Positions 1 through 9,019 of a stretch of DNA of 64,000 nt are shown one piece after another. Numbering within the stretch: position 1 is the stretch's first letter; every line of letters begins with the position of its first letter. Source of the DNA: Sphingobacteriales bacterium 44-61 (GTDB lineage Bacteria > Bacteroidota > Bacteroidia > Chitinophagales > Chitinophagaceae); assembly GCA_001898405.1 (NCBI GenBank), contig MKTW01000009.1:124001-188000 (forward strand), in the 5' to 3' direction. The translations under genes were made by a program, and so were the position numbers. The notes under the pieces are model-generated. The model ran no database searches, was not told the DNA's origin, and worked only from the letters and a program-made list of their open reading frames with translations.

Positions 1-1
1 T

Positions 2-751
2 GATACCACATCCTTTACTGTAACTGCATCTGCGCTGATCACAGCGATCAACAAAACATTATTCGCTACCAGTAACGACGATCTCCGCCCAGCTATGACA
101 GGCGTTTTCTTTGAACTGGATAAAAAAGGCATGCAATGCGTGGCTACAGATGCCCATCGCCTGGTACGCTATAAAAGAAAAGATGTAAGCTGCCCCAAAG
201 CAGATAATTTCATCGTTCCGCGCAAACCGCTGAACCTGTTGAAATCTGCAATCCCGGTCAATGAGGATGAACTGACCATCAGCTACAACAGCAATCATTT
301 ATTTGTAAAACATGGCACTACGCAAATGAGCTGCCGTCTTATCGACGCCCGCTTCCCGGATTATAAAGTCGTGATCCCAGCTGACAACCCTTACCGTCTC
401 ACCGTTAATAAAGCCGATTTCCAAAGCGCCCTGCGCCGTGTCAGCATTTTCAGTAATAAAAGCACAAACCAGGTAGCACTGAGCATCAGTGGCAGTGAAC
501 TGCAACTCGCCGCACAGGATGTGGATTTCAGCTTCGAGGGTAATGAAAGAATGAAATGCCAGTACAATGGTGAAGACCTGATGATCGCCTTCAATGCAAA
601 ATTCCTGATAGAAATGCTTTCCGCAGCAGAAGGAGATGAGGTGAACGTAGAATTATCTACTCCTACCAAGGCTGGTTTGATCAAACCAACCGAGCAGGGA
701 GAAGATGAAGAACTGCTGATGCTGGTGATGCCGCTGATGCTGAACCAGTAA
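2..751 (+). CDS. dnaN: DNA polymerase III beta subunit (sliding clamp), 5' end outside window
   Basis: The reading frame is open from base 2, so the gene enters from the left and only about the last 250 of roughly 370 residues are present. The clamp is a dimeric ring that tethers DNA polymerase III to DNA. The visible part covers most of domain 2 and all of domain 3. It ends with LVMPLMLNQ, the family-typical MPM-like tail that forms part of the protein-binding pocket. A methionine at base 110 is internal and not the start. A strong hairpin with a T-run follows the stop. The gene lies about 9 kb from the putative replication origin, which fits an origin-proximal location. Confidence 0.95.
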   Translation, partial: DTTSFTVTASALITAINKTLFATSNDDLRPAMTGVFFELDKKGMQCVATDAHRLVRYKRKDVSCPKADNFIVPRKPLNLLKSAIPVNEDELTISYNSNHLFVKHGTTQMSCRLIDARFPDYKVVIPADNPYRLTVNKADFQSALRRVSIFSNKSTNQVALSISGSELQLAAQDVDFSFEGNERMKCQYNGEDLMIAFNAKFLIEMLSAAEGDEVNVELSTPTKAGLIKPTEQGEDEELLMLVMPLMLNQ

Positions 752-764
752 ACAACTTACCTGC

Positions 765-820
765 CGGGGCTGGTTGATGTTTTCCCATATGGGAAGACAT
801 TGACCAGCCCCGTCTTTTTT
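765..820 (+). terminator. Rho-independent terminator of dnaN
   Basis: The ten-base arm CGGGGCTGGT (765-774) pairs with 803-812, the stem extends inward around TCCCATATGGGA, and the run TCTTTTTT follows. It sits between the dnaN stop and the next start. Confidence 0.85.
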
Positions 821-835
821 ACGTAACTTACTTCT

Positions 836-1276
836 ATGAAGTTCGTCCCTGTCTGGTCATATGATAATTATGTGCCTGCCCACCTGGATATGAACCTTCT
901 GAAGCAGGAAGGCATTGAAAGCTGGTTGAAAGATGAACACTCCGTAACCATCAACCCGGCTCTCGCCAATTCCGTTGGCGGCATCAAACTGATGGTAGCA
1001 GAATCGAATGCCCAACAGGCCTGGGATATACTGATCCGCGAAAAAGCAGCTTATATCGGTTCCTTAACCTGTCCCAAATGCGGCTCCAATAATCTGCTGG
1101 CCGATGAAACGCCCCGCAAACCTTCTTACTGGCTTGAGTCTGTCCTGGTCTTTTTTCTTGGTGATACCGCATTAGGATTTGATAAAATATATCGCTGTTT
1201 AAACTGCCAGAATGAGTTTACAGAACCGGTTTCGGGGGGCGCTGCAGCACCAAAACATTCCGGATTAAGTTCGTAA
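836..1276 (+). CDS. DUF2007-type protein with C-terminal zinc ribbon
   Basis: This 146-residue protein has two parts. Residues 1-70 resemble the DUF2007 'putative signal transducing protein' fold (short beta-alpha-beta unit, here around VPAHLDMNLLKQEGIESWL). Residues 79-124 form a likely zinc ribbon with CPKC (C79, C82) and CLNC (C121, C124). No signal peptide is seen; a short hydrophobic stretch lies between the two cysteine pairs. The function of the family is not established, and the zinc ribbon suggests a nucleic-acid or protein contact. It lies 84 bp after dnaN, behind that gene's terminator, and 25 bp before the next gene. Confidence 0.75.
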   Translation: MKFVPVWSYDNYVPAHLDMNLLKQEGIESWLKDEHSVTINPALANSVGGIKLMVAESNAQQAWDILIREKAAYIGSLTCPKCGSNNLLADETPRKPSYWLESVLVFFLGDTALGFDKIYRCLNCQNEFTEPVSGGAAAPKHSGLSS

Positions 1277-1301
1277 CTTACTCATACAATTTTTGCCTGC
1301 C

Positions 1302-2126
1302 ATGGGAGACAGCATTATCCAGTATTTCTCAACCCTTGATCAACGTCCGCTTGAAAGAATGGCCATCCTGGTTGGAGGCCTGCTGATCTTCTGGATCATT
1401 GAAGGTGCAATCCCACTGCTGCCGATGCAGTATAAAAAAAATAAAGTGCGGCACGCGTCGGTCAATTTCGGGTTCACCGTTATTCACCTCATCATCCACA
1501 CTCTTCTGGCTATCCTGATCATAAAACTTTCCGATTGGTGCCATGATGCCGGTTTTGGACTGGTTTACTGGTTCAATGCGAATATTCTCTTCACCATCCT
1601 CATCGGTGTGCTGGCACTGGATTTCAGCAGCTGGCTCGTTCATTTTGTGATGCATAAAAACAAAGTGCTCTGGCGTTTCCACCTGGTTCACCATAGCGAT
1701 AATAATGTGGACGTAACAACTGGCTTACGCCATCATCCCGGCGACAGTCTGCTACGAGGGATTTTTTTCCTCCTGTTGATCTTTGTATCAGGAGCCCCGA
1801 TGTACAGCGTAATGATCTACCAGACCCTGGTGGTGCTGGCCACTGCTTTTACACATGCCAATATCAGTCTCCCGAAAAAGCTGGACCATGCATTAAGTTA
1901 TATTCTTATTTCCCCGAATATGCATAAAGTGCATCATCACTGGAAGCAGCCTTATACCGACAGTAATTACGGAGCGGTATTTTCTATCTGGGACAGGTTG
2001 CTGGGCACTTTCCGCAAGCTGGATATTTCACAGATCCGGTATGGGCTCGACCGGTATTATCCCAATGAAAAGGATGAAGATTTTATCGGGCTGCTGAAAA
2101 AGCCTTTTCAAAAACTGGAGCCCTGA
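1302..2126 (+). CDS. Sterol desaturase / fatty acid hydroxylase family membrane protein
   Basis: This 274-residue integral membrane protein has the histidine clusters of the diiron fatty acid hydroxylase superfamily: HFVMH (about 114-118), HLVHH (127-131), RHHPGD and, near the C terminus, HKVHHHW. These eight or more histidines bind the two irons that activate oxygen for C-H hydroxylation or desaturation of lipids. Four to five hydrophobic segments surround them. The ATG at 1302 is preferred over an in-frame TTG at 1293. The substrate cannot be told from sequence; in Bacteroidota, members act on sphingolipid, carotenoid or alkylglycerol-type lipids. The next gene (kdsB) has its own promoter. 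Confidence 0.85.
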   Translation: MGDSIIQYFSTLDQRPLERMAILVGGLLIFWIIEGAIPLLPMQYKKNKVRHASVNFGFTVIHLIIHTLLAILIIKLSDWCHDAGFGLVYWFNANILFTILIGVLALDFSSWLVHFVMHKNKVLWRFHLVHHSDNNVDVTTGLRHHPGDSLLRGIFFLLLIFVSGAPMYSVMIYQTLVVLATAFTHANISLPKKLDHALSYILISPNMHKVHHHWKQPYTDSNYGAVFSIWDRLLGTFRKLDISQIRYGLDRYYPNEKDEDFIGLLKKPFQKLEP

Positions 2127-2140
2127 TTCCCCTGGTTAAT

Positions 2141-2148
2141 TACTTTTG
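2141..2148 (+). promoter_or_regulatory. Bacteroidota -7 promoter element of kdsB
   Basis: TACTTTTG matches the TAnnTTTG -7 consensus exactly and ends only 5 bases before the kdsB ATG, so the transcript would be leaderless or nearly so. No clear -33 TTG is seen at the expected spacing. Confidence 0.5.
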
Positions 2149-2153
2149 CAGCT

Positions 2154-2870
2154 ATGAAAATCGTTGCAATGATCCCGGCAAGATATGCCGCCACGCGTTT
2201 TCCAGCCAAGCTAATGCAGCAGCTGGGGGATAAAACCGTTATCCGCTACACTTACGATGCTACTGTGGCCACTGGTTTATTTGATGACGTGGTGGTGGTT
2301 ACAGACAGTGATATTATTTTCAACGAAATAACCGGTCATGGCGGAAAAGCTGTGATGAGTAAGCGCCCACACGAGAGTGGCAGCGACCGCATTGCAGAAG
2401 CCATTGCTGATATGGATGTGGATGTGGTGGTAAACGTACAGGGCGATGAACCCTTTGTCCGCAAAGGGCCCCTGGAAAAACTCGTCCGTTTGTTTGACGA
2501 CCCTTCAGTACAGGTCGGTTCTTTAATGCGTACAATGACCGAAATAAATGACGCACAAAACATCAGTGAAGTAAAAGTAGTGGTGAATAAAAAAATGGAT
2601 GCATTGTACTTCAGCAGAAGTCCGATCCCATTTATGGCCAATACAAGCATCGAAGCTCCTTATTTTCTTCATATTGGTGTATACGGCTTCAGGAAAAATA
2701 CCCTGCTCGATTTCACCAATTGGCCGGCAGGTATACTGGAGCGGGTGGAAAAACTGGAACAATTGAGGTACCTGGAAAATGGTATAAGCATTCGTATGGC
2801 CGAAGTTGAATTTGAAAGTGTGGCGATTGACACTCCGGAAGATCTGGAGATCGCAAAGAGATTGCTTTGA
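2154..2870 (+). CDS. kdsB: 3-deoxy-manno-octulosonate cytidylyltransferase (CMP-KDO synthetase)
   Basis: KdsB activates KDO with CTP to give CMP-KDO, the donor for lipid A inner-core synthesis in the cytoplasm. The 238-residue protein starts with the nucleotide-binding signature IPARYAATRFPAK (residues 7-19) and shows the family blocks MSKRPHESGSDRIAEA and NVQGDEPF (the aspartate of GDEP coordinates magnesium), then YFSRSPIPF in the KDO-binding half. Length and motif order are standard. kdsD, acting earlier in the same pathway, is at 14.6 kb. Confidence 0.95.
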   Translation: MKIVAMIPARYAATRFPAKLMQQLGDKTVIRYTYDATVATGLFDDVVVVTDSDIIFNEITGHGGKAVMSKRPHESGSDRIAEAIADMDVDVVVNVQGDEPFVRKGPLEKLVRLFDDPSVQVGSLMRTMTEINDAQNISEVKVVVNKKMDALYFSRSPIPFMANTSIEAPYFLHIGVYGFRKNTLLDFTNWPAGILERVEKLEQLRYLENGISIRMAEVEFESVAIDTPEDLEIAKRLL

Positions 2871-2894
2871 TTTTTTATTTAAACAGTTCTTTGC

Positions 2895-4688
2895 ATGCGA
2901 CCTATAAAGCAAGTGTATCAATATATCATTTATTCTCTCCGAACAAGATTAAGTCGTGTTCAGTACATCATGCTGGTAGCAACACTGACCGGATTATTTT
3001 CTGGTTTAGCTGCCGTATTCCTGAAAACGATCGTGCATTATTTGCAGCACTGGATCACTGAAATCGATATCAGCAGGTTTGCTTTTCTCCTGTTTCCCAT
3101 TATTGGCTTGGTGCTTACAGTGCTTTCTATCCGTTTATTTTTTAATTCTCATATAGAAAAGGGGATTGCGATGGTGTTGAAGGCCATTGCAAGAAAATCA
3201 TCTTTCATTCCTTTAAAACATACTTACCTGCACATGGTCACCAGCTCACTAACCGTGGGCCTGGGTGGATCAGCGGGTTTGGAAGCACCGATCGTTGCAA
3301 CAGGTTCTGCGATTGGCTCCAACACGGCCCGTATCAGTGATCTTAATTACAGGGAAAGGACTTTACTGATCGGTTGTGGAGCCGCAGCAGGGATTGCAGC
3401 AGTATTCAATGCTCCGATTGCCGGTGTAATTTTCGCTATCGAAGTATTGCTTACAGAAGCCGTTGTGGTCAGCTATTTTATTCCGCTGATCATTTCTTCC
3501 GTGGTTGGTGCTTTATGCTCCCGGATCATCTTACAGGAATCTTCTCTATTCCATTTTGCTCTGCAGGAGACTTTTGATTACAGGAATGTTCCCTATTATG
3601 TTTTATTAGGCATTCTGGCAGGTTTTGTTTCCCTTTATTATGCTCGTGTATTTAAACGTACTGAAACCAAACTCCATCACTGGAAGGTTAATGTGTATGG
3701 CAAAGCTGTATTCGGCGGTTTTTTATTGATGGCACTTTATTTTCTGCTGCCTCCATTATTTGGTGAAGGTTATGAAAGTGTCGCTTTACTGGCCAATGGA
3801 ACACCTGCTGAGATAAAAGACAATACTGCACTGTTTTCACTGCTGTCTGAAGATTGGTCGCTGGTCATATTTACCGGCCTGATCGTCTTCCTGAAACCTT
3901 TGGCTGCTGCAATCACCATCGGCAGTGGCGGTAATGGAGGTAATTTTGCCCCCTCTCTCTTCACTGGTTCTTATCTGGGTTTCTTTTTTTCCAAGCTTTT
4001 TAATAACAGCGGTTGGGTGAAAGTTCCGGAAGGAAATTTCAGCCTGGTAGGCATGGCTGGTGTTTTAAGCGGGGTAATGTACTGCCCGCTGTCTGCCATC
4101 TTTCTTATTGCAGAGATCACGAATGGTTATGAACTGTTCATCCCTTTGATGCTGGTTTCATCCATTTCATTTTTTATTGTAAAAAGCTATGAGCCCTATT
4201 CAATGGATATAAGAAAACTGGCAAAAGAAGGGCAGATCTTTACGCATAAAAAAGAAAAGAACATCCTTACGTCCATCCATCTTCCTGAAATGTTGCAGGA
4301 TAAGTATGACAGTGTCAGCATTGATAAAACGCTTCGCGACCTGGTAGAGATCATTAAAAAAAGCGAACGGAATATTTTTGCTGTGCATGACAACAAGGGT
4401 CGTTTCGCCGGCATTATTGAATTGAATGATATCAAGCAGCTTTTGTTTCAACCAGAGATCTTTGATAAAACGCTTGTCCGGAAACTGGTTAAAAAACCAC
4501 CCGCAGTTTTAAGCGAAGAACAGGATATGCACACGGTGATGGAAAAATTTGATATTACCCAAAGCTGGTATTTACCTGTGTTGGATAAAGAGAAAAAATT
4601 TGTTGGGTTTATTTCAAAAACAAAACTGTTCAATAAATACAGGGAGATCCTGGCTTCGCAGGTTGATTTATATGAAGAAGGCGAATAG
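2895..4688 (+). CDS. ClC-family chloride channel/antiporter with C-terminal CBS pair
   Basis: The 597-residue protein has about ten hydrophobic segments up to residue 440, then a cytoplasmic tail with two CBS domains (about 450-590). ClC hallmarks are GLEAP with the gating glutamate at E130, NAPIAGVIFAIE, and GGNFAPSLFTG, equivalent to the GxFxP anion-coordinating loop. The usual GSGIP loop is not recognisable. The gating glutamate is compatible with either a channel or a chloride/proton exchanger; CBS pairs in this family bind adenine nucleotides. The ATG at 2895 follows kdsB by 24 bp, so the two may be co-transcribed, although a TTTG-type element also precedes the ATG. Confidence 0.9.
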   Translation: MRPIKQVYQYIIYSLRTRLSRVQYIMLVATLTGLFSGLAAVFLKTIVHYLQHWITEIDISRFAFLLFPIIGLVLTVLSIRLFFNSHIEKGIAMVLKAIARKSSFIPLKHTYLHMVTSSLTVGLGGSAGLEAPIVATGSAIGSNTARISDLNYRERTLLIGCGAAAGIAAVFNAPIAGVIFAIEVLLTEAVVVSYFIPLIISSVVGALCSRIILQESSLFHFALQETFDYRNVPYYVLLGILAGFVSLYYARVFKRTETKLHHWKVNVYGKAVFGGFLLMALYFLLPPLFGEGYESVALLANGTPAEIKDNTALFSLLSEDWSLVIFTGLIVFLKPLAAAITIGSGGNGGNFAPSLFTGSYLGFFFSKLFNNSGWVKVPEGNFSLVGMAGVLSGVMYCPLSAIFLIAEITNGYELFIPLMLVSSISFFIVKSYEPYSMDIRKLAKEGQIFTHKKEKNILTSIHLPEMLQDKYDSVSIDKTLRDLVEIIKKSERNIFAVHDNKGRFAGIIELNDIKQLLFQPEIFDKTLVRKLVKKPPAVLSEEQDMHTVMEKFDITQSWYLPVLDKEKKFVGFISKTKLFNKYREILASQVDLYEEGE

Positions 4689-4708
4689 TTGTTCTGTATA
4701 AACAAAGA

Positions 4709-4735
4709 GGCCCGCCAGGAATGGCAGGCCTTTCT
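4709..4735 (+). terminator. Terminator hairpin after the ClC gene
   Basis: GGCC-C-GCCA (4709-4717) pairs with TGGC-A-GGCC (4722-4730) around a GGAA tetraloop with one C-A mismatch, followed by TTTCT. It stands 20 bp past the ClC stop. Confidence 0.7.
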
Positions 4736-4759
4736 ATATACAAACACAATGAAAATGAC

Positions 4760-4909
4760 TTATCTCCAATAACCGGGCACCCACACATAACCCCTGCGGG
4801 AATGCCGCCAGTAACCATCAACCCAAATAGCTCTGTGGCGATGGGGGCGGCGTGGGGCATTTGCTGGTTTGACTACGGGTTCACTTCCTGGTTTAGTTGA
4901 TCCTGCCCT
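4760..4909 (-). pseudogene. Remnant of a YXWGXW-repeat secreted protein
   Basis: On the minus strand an open frame without a start codon runs from 4909 to a TAA at 4762-4760. It encodes an Arg/His/Pro-rich stretch followed by two aromatic repeats, IWVDGYWRHSRRG and YVWVPGYWR, ending right at the stop. This is how small periplasmic YXWGXW-repeat proteins end. An in-frame TAA lies directly upstream (4912-4910), and no signal peptide or ATG/GTG/TTG is found, so the 5' part appears lost or frameshifted. The match rests on pattern recognition alone. Confidence 0.4.
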
Positions 4910-4973
4910 TTAAGAAAATTTTTTGATTTGCCCTCTCTCACCCTATTTGCACATCTTTTGCTAACTTTCTTTT

Positions 4974-6080
4974 ATGAATGTTAAGCTGAACCCCGAAAAA
5001 TATCTTCGCTACCTCTATCTGCCGTCTTTGTTCGGGACCCAGCGGACTAAGGAGATCCTCTCTGTGAACCCAACGGTGCTCCCTCACCGTGAAGAAGCCC
5101 AGGAGGTCCGGGTATTCATTTATAATTATGATGCCCAAAACCTGGAAGAAAAGCAGCTTTCCTGTGTAGAGGATTCTTTTGCTTATAAAGATCGCCCGGG
5201 CATTACCTGGATCAATATTGATGGCTTACGCAAAGCTGATATAGAAGCCATGTCGAATCAATTCGGCATACACCCGCTTTTGATCGAAGATATCCTTAGC
5301 ATCAATCAAAGGCCCAAGATGGATGAAGTGGAAGGCGTTTTGTTTTGCCTGCTGAATATGCTGTATTACAATGATGAAAAGAAAACCGTGGAGCAGGAAC
5401 AGATCAGTATCGTTTTAGGTAAAAATTTTGTGATCAGTTTCCAGGAAGATGCCAGCCGCGATGTATTCAACCCCCTTCGCGAGCGGTTGAAACTTCCTAC
5501 AAGCAAAGCAAGACAGCGAAGTGCCGACTATTTGTGTTACACCATGCTCGATCTGATCGTGGATAATTATTATCTCGTAATGGAAAAGCTTGGTGACAGC
5601 ATCGAATCGCTGGAAGAAGAGGTGATCCGCAAAAGTGATAAAAGATCACTGGCTAAGATCAACCAGTTGAGAAAAGAGCTGATCGTTCTGAAAAGAAATA
5701 CGGTGCCTGTACGGGACCTGATCGGAAGCATCATCCGCAGTGAAAGCGATTTGCTTGACGACCGGAACACCAAATATTACAAAGACATTTATGATCATAT
5801 TGTGCAGGCGATCGACCTCGCAGAAAACTATCGCGATATCATGATGAGCATGCAGGATCTGTATGTGAACAATGTCAATCTCCGCCTGAATGAAGTAATG
5901 AAAGTGATGGCGATCGTTACCTGCCTGCTGGCACCCGCTACGGTGATCGGCGGAATCTTTGGAATGAACTTCAATCTCCCTGAAATACTTAACCCGCACG
6001 GATTCTGGATTGCTGTTTGCCTGATGTTGTTGATTCCTGTTTGGATGATATGGATGTTCAAGAAAAGAGGTTGGTTCTAA
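4974..6080 (+). CDS. corA: CorA-type magnesium/cobalt transporter
   Basis: The 368-residue protein has the CorA layout: a long cytoplasmic alpha/beta domain, a long helix (about 180-300), and two membrane helices at the C terminus. The signature GMN stands in FGMNFNLPE after the first membrane helix (VTCLLAPATVIGGIFGMN), and the chain ends in the basic KKRGWF. CorA works as a homopentamer that takes up Mg2+ driven by the membrane potential. The stop overlaps the stop of the convergent DUF2480 gene by 4 bp. Confidence 0.95.
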   Translation: MNVKLNPEKYLRYLYLPSLFGTQRTKEILSVNPTVLPHREEAQEVRVFIYNYDAQNLEEKQLSCVEDSFAYKDRPGITWINIDGLRKADIEAMSNQFGIHPLLIEDILSINQRPKMDEVEGVLFCLLNMLYYNDEKKTVEQEQISIVLGKNFVISFQEDASRDVFNPLRERLKLPTSKARQRSADYLCYTMLDLIVDNYYLVMEKLGDSIESLEEEVIRKSDKRSLAKINQLRKELIVLKRNTVPVRDLIGSIIRSESDLLDDRNTKYYKDIYDHIVQAIDLAENYRDIMMSMQDLYVNNVNLRLNEVMKVMAIVTCLLAPATVIGGIFGMNFNLPEILNPHGFWIAVCLMLLIPVWMIWMFKKRGWF

Positions 6081-6592
6081 CGGGCCGGGCTTTTCTTGTA
6101 CACCGGTACCGTACTGCAGGGTTCCCCATACATAATACTTTTCACTACCGGCCGAAGAAGTTTAGTGATCTCCATATATGCATATTCTCCGATTGGTATA
6201 TCTCCGCAACCTTTTATCACCACTCTTTTATCAGTAAACTCTTCTGATTTGATAGCATTTATATTTTTGAGAAAAAGCTGTTTTTGCAGCTCTTTTTCAT
6301 CACCCATCACGATCTCCTTTGCTACTGGCTGCAGGTAAGCTGCTACCAGCATATAAGCCCATGCTGGGACGATCGCATCTACAGAGCAGGTAAGCGCAAT
6401 GCTCTTATTCCTGTATTGTTCCCAATCCAGGTTTTTCAGTGCTTCCCTGAAATCCTTTTCTTTCAGGATCAATCCCATGAATAAATAATCCTTCAGGTCG
6501 AACACCGCTGTTTCTTCCTGTGGCAAAAAATTGGCCGGATCAATGGTTATCAAACCGCTTTCAGCTACTTTATTGATGATAGGATTTTCCAT
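6077..6592 (-). CDS. DUF2480 family protein
   Basis: This 171-residue soluble protein matches the DUF2480 family, found almost only in Bacteroidota. Recognisable features are the N-terminal NKVAESGLITIDPANFLP, the DLKDYLFMGLILKEKDFREAL block and the conserved C-terminal VVIKGCGDIPIGEYAYMEI with a single cysteine. It has no signal peptide or membrane segment. The function is unknown and the neighbourhood gives no pointer. The gene is convergent with corA and tail-overlaps it by 4 bp. Confidence 0.85.
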   Translation of the reverse strand: MENPIINKVAESGLITIDPANFLPQEETAVFDLKDYLFMGLILKEKDFREALKNLDWEQYRNKSIALTCSVDAIVPAWAYMLVAAYLQPVAKEIVMGDEKELQKQLFLKNINAIKSEEFTDKRVVIKGCGDIPIGEYAYMEITKLLRPVVKSIMYGEPCSTVPVYKKSPAR

Positions 6593-6649
6593 GAGCTTAT
6601 TTCTTATGCAAAGATAACATCCCCGGCCAGTGATTGTTTAAAAACAAAA

Positions 6650-6668
6650 GGCCACGGATTGCGTGGCC
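6650..6668 (-). terminator. Terminator of the ppiD-like gene
   Basis: GGCCACG (6650-6656) pairs with CGTGGCC (6662-6668). The A-rich run on its left is a U-run for leftward transcription, 29 bp after the ppiD stop. Confidence 0.7.
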
Positions 6669-6696
6669 TTTGCTATAATTTATAATTGACTTGCTA

Positions 6697-8844
6697 TCAA
6701 TAGAACTTGCTGCGATTGTCTTTAATATCCGCTGCTTCTATCAGGGCCTGTGCAAATCCTACACCCCTCATTTTCATTTGCTCATAACGTTGTTTGCGCT
6801 GTTCTGCCACATTAGCGTCTGCCACTGCTGTAGCAGATACATTGTTTACCCTCAGCACATATACTCCGCTGTTTCCTTCAATTGCCTGGGTTACCACTTT
6901 TCCTCTGTTAGCCGGGTTGAAAGCTGCACCCACCACTTTAGGTTCAGAACCTACCAGCGGGGAAGGAGGCATACCGGAGAAATGTACACTATCTGCCGTT
7001 TCGATCTGTTTGCCACCAAGCACAGAAGCAACGGCTTCCAAAGTGGTGATAGTACCGATCTTTTTGCTGATCTGTTCTGCTTTTTTATGATTGCGGAGCA
7101 AAGGCTCAACCATCATACGGGCTTTTGCAACGCTTTGTGTACCCTTTGGATTTATTTCCGTTACAACAGCCACTACATAGTTGTCTTCAACCTTTATCGG
7201 CTCTGTTACATCTCCGAGATCTGCAGCATAGATCGCTTTTACAAATTCTCTCGAAGCCCCTACGCCCATCACCTGCGCTGCTGTTGGAGTAATATCCTGC
7301 GCAAATGATTTATTGATCCCTTTTGATTTCAATTTTTCTGCATTGGCATCAAATGATTTTCTGTCGCGGCTATTACCTGCAAAATGTGTTGCTTCATTGC
7401 TGGCATTGGCATCTGTTTCATTGCTGGCTTCGATGGGTACAGTCAGGTAAGCAATTTTATAAGCAATAGATGATCCTTTTTGAGAGAGGATCTCTATATA
7501 GTGATACCCAAATTCAGTTTTTACCACTCCTTTTGATCCAACCGGTTTGCCGAATATATAATCGTTGAATTCAGCAACCATTGATCCGGATGTTACTTTT
7601 TCATACACACCACCTTTGTCTTTGCTTCCGGGATCATCTGAAAGTTTTGCGCAAACAGTGTCGAAGTTAGAACCGCTGGCAATAGCTCTTTGAATACTGT
7701 CGATCAGGTTTCTGGCAGAGACTGTATCCCTTACCATCATCATACCACCAGTTTGAGGGTCGCGCTGAGAAGTGGCAACCAGGATATGGCGTACTGTTAC
7801 TGAATCCGGTTGAGTTCTTACTCCTACCAGTTTAGCTAATGAATAGTTTGTCCCGTCCAGGTAAGGTCCATAAGTAGAACCTACAGGAATGCGGAAAATA
7901 GAATCTTTTGAAGCAATCTGTATTCTTTCGCCATTGATATAGCTATTATAATAAGTAGATACTCCCTGGCTCTCGAGGTATTGTTGCACATCTTTTGTAC
8001 TGTCGAGCCCTGGCTTCAGTTCCATCAGTCTTTCGCGGGTAGCTGCACTGTCTGCTGCAGTAGGTAATGCACTGAATGATACATATGAAATCCCACGGTT
8101 TTCATCCTGTTTGAACTGGTCTTTATGTTTGTTGATATACTCTTCGATTTCCTTATCTGTCACTTTCACGCTGCTATCGGCAATACTGCTGTAAAACTCA
8201 CGCACCAGCGAAATATTTGCCATTTGGCTATTGTCTGCATTTTGCTTTTCAATAAACCATTTTGGGAAATTGGTAGTGTTAACCAACAGCGCATTGTATT
8301 TATCGTTCATCCTTCCCAGTTCCAGGAAATTCAGGAATGCGTTGAACTGAGCTTTTTGCTCAGGAGGTGTTTGTTTATTCTTCAGCATCTGGTCAATCTG
8401 CTGTTTGGCCTGTTGTGCATTATAAAGACCTGTAGCAGGATCAGTAAACATTCTTTTCAGATCAGCAGGTGGATTTGCTCCATATAATATATCACCCATT
8501 TCTTTCTTGCCGATCAGCATGCCCAGCTTATTTATTTCAGTTTCCAGTACAACTTTGGCTACTTCCTGGCTCCAAACCTGCTCAACGGCCTGCTGACGCA
8601 CTGCTGCACCACTTCCATAACCCTGGCGTTTATATTCGTCTTCCTGTTGTTTGATACGCGGCTCAAGTGTATTATAGTCTATAGATACACCATTGATCTT
8701 ACCGACAGTAGTACCATTGCCTCCACGGAATAAACTTCCTCCATTCTCAAAGGCAAGCATCACAACGAAAATGATAAGCGCGACGGCAATAATAACCGCC
8801 ATTAGTTTTGCATACTTCTCCTGTATGTTCTGGATAACTGACAT
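6697..8844 (-). CDS. Membrane-anchored peptidylprolyl isomerase (PpiD/SurA-like)
   Basis: A 715-residue PpiD-like foldase. One N-terminal membrane helix (about residues 14-33, KLMAVIIAVALIIFVVMLAF) anchors it in the inner membrane with the rest in the periplasm. A SurA_N-type helical chaperone region follows (to about 240). A parvulin (PpiC) rotamase domain begins at VRHILVAT near residue 350 and closes with FGYHYIEI. The C-terminal third has weak parvulin-like pattern. It would assist folding of outer-membrane and secreted proteins. A full consensus promoter lies 32 bp upstream, at the edge of the origin-like region. I left the symbol empty because PpiD-like and SurA-like proteins merge in this phylum. 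Confidence 0.88.
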   Translation of the reverse strand: MSVIQNIQEKYAKLMAVIIAVALIIFVVMLAFENGGSLFRGGNGTTVGKINGVSIDYNTLEPRIKQQEDEYKRQGYGSGAAVRQQAVEQVWSQEVAKVVLETEINKLGMLIGKKEMGDILYGANPPADLKRMFTDPATGLYNAQQAKQQIDQMLKNKQTPPEQKAQFNAFLNFLELGRMNDKYNALLVNTTNFPKWFIEKQNADNSQMANISLVREFYSSIADSSVKVTDKEIEEYINKHKDQFKQDENRGISYVSFSALPTAADSAATRERLMELKPGLDSTKDVQQYLESQGVSTYYNSYINGERIQIASKDSIFRIPVGSTYGPYLDGTNYSLAKLVGVRTQPDSVTVRHILVATSQRDPQTGGMMMVRDTVSARNLIDSIQRAIASGSNFDTVCAKLSDDPGSKDKGGVYEKVTSGSMVAEFNDYIFGKPVGSKGVVKTEFGYHYIEILSQKGSSIAYKIAYLTVPIEASNETDANASNEATHFAGNSRDRKSFDANAEKLKSKGINKSFAQDITPTAAQVMGVGASREFVKAIYAADLGDVTEPIKVEDNYVVAVVTEINPKGTQSVAKARMMVEPLLRNHKKAEQISKKIGTITTLEAVASVLGGKQIETADSVHFSGMPPSPLVGSEPKVVGAAFNPANRGKVVTQAIEGNSGVYVLRVNNVSATAVADANVAEQRKQRYEQMKMRGVGFAQALIEAADIKDNRSKFY

Positions 8845-8875
8845 AATAATATGTAAGGGTTTAAAAAACGGATGG

Positions 8876-8905
8876 CAAAAATAGGGGAATTATAGATATG
8901 AACAA
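8876..8905 (-). promoter_or_regulatory. Promoter of the ppiD-like gene (-33 TTG / -7 TATTTTTG)
   Basis: On the minus strand TTG (8905-8903) is separated by 19 bases from TATTTTTG (8883-8876), an exact match to the Bacteroidota TTG-N17-23-TAnnTTTG promoter. The start codon is 32 bp downstream. Confidence 0.7.
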
Positions 8906-9019
8906 ATTGTGGAAAACCGCCAAAATACAGGCTTTTCAAGGGTTTACGGGGATTACAGGAAGTAAATTTTGATATTCTTTATTCATCTTCATTCAAGAAA
9001 GCGGATTTCATTCATTTAG

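Noticed and set aside
6691-7308. 205-codon plus-strand frame opposite ppiD
   Set aside because: Cys/Tyr/His-rich composition with no domain pattern; the opposite strand carries a clear PpiD-like protein.
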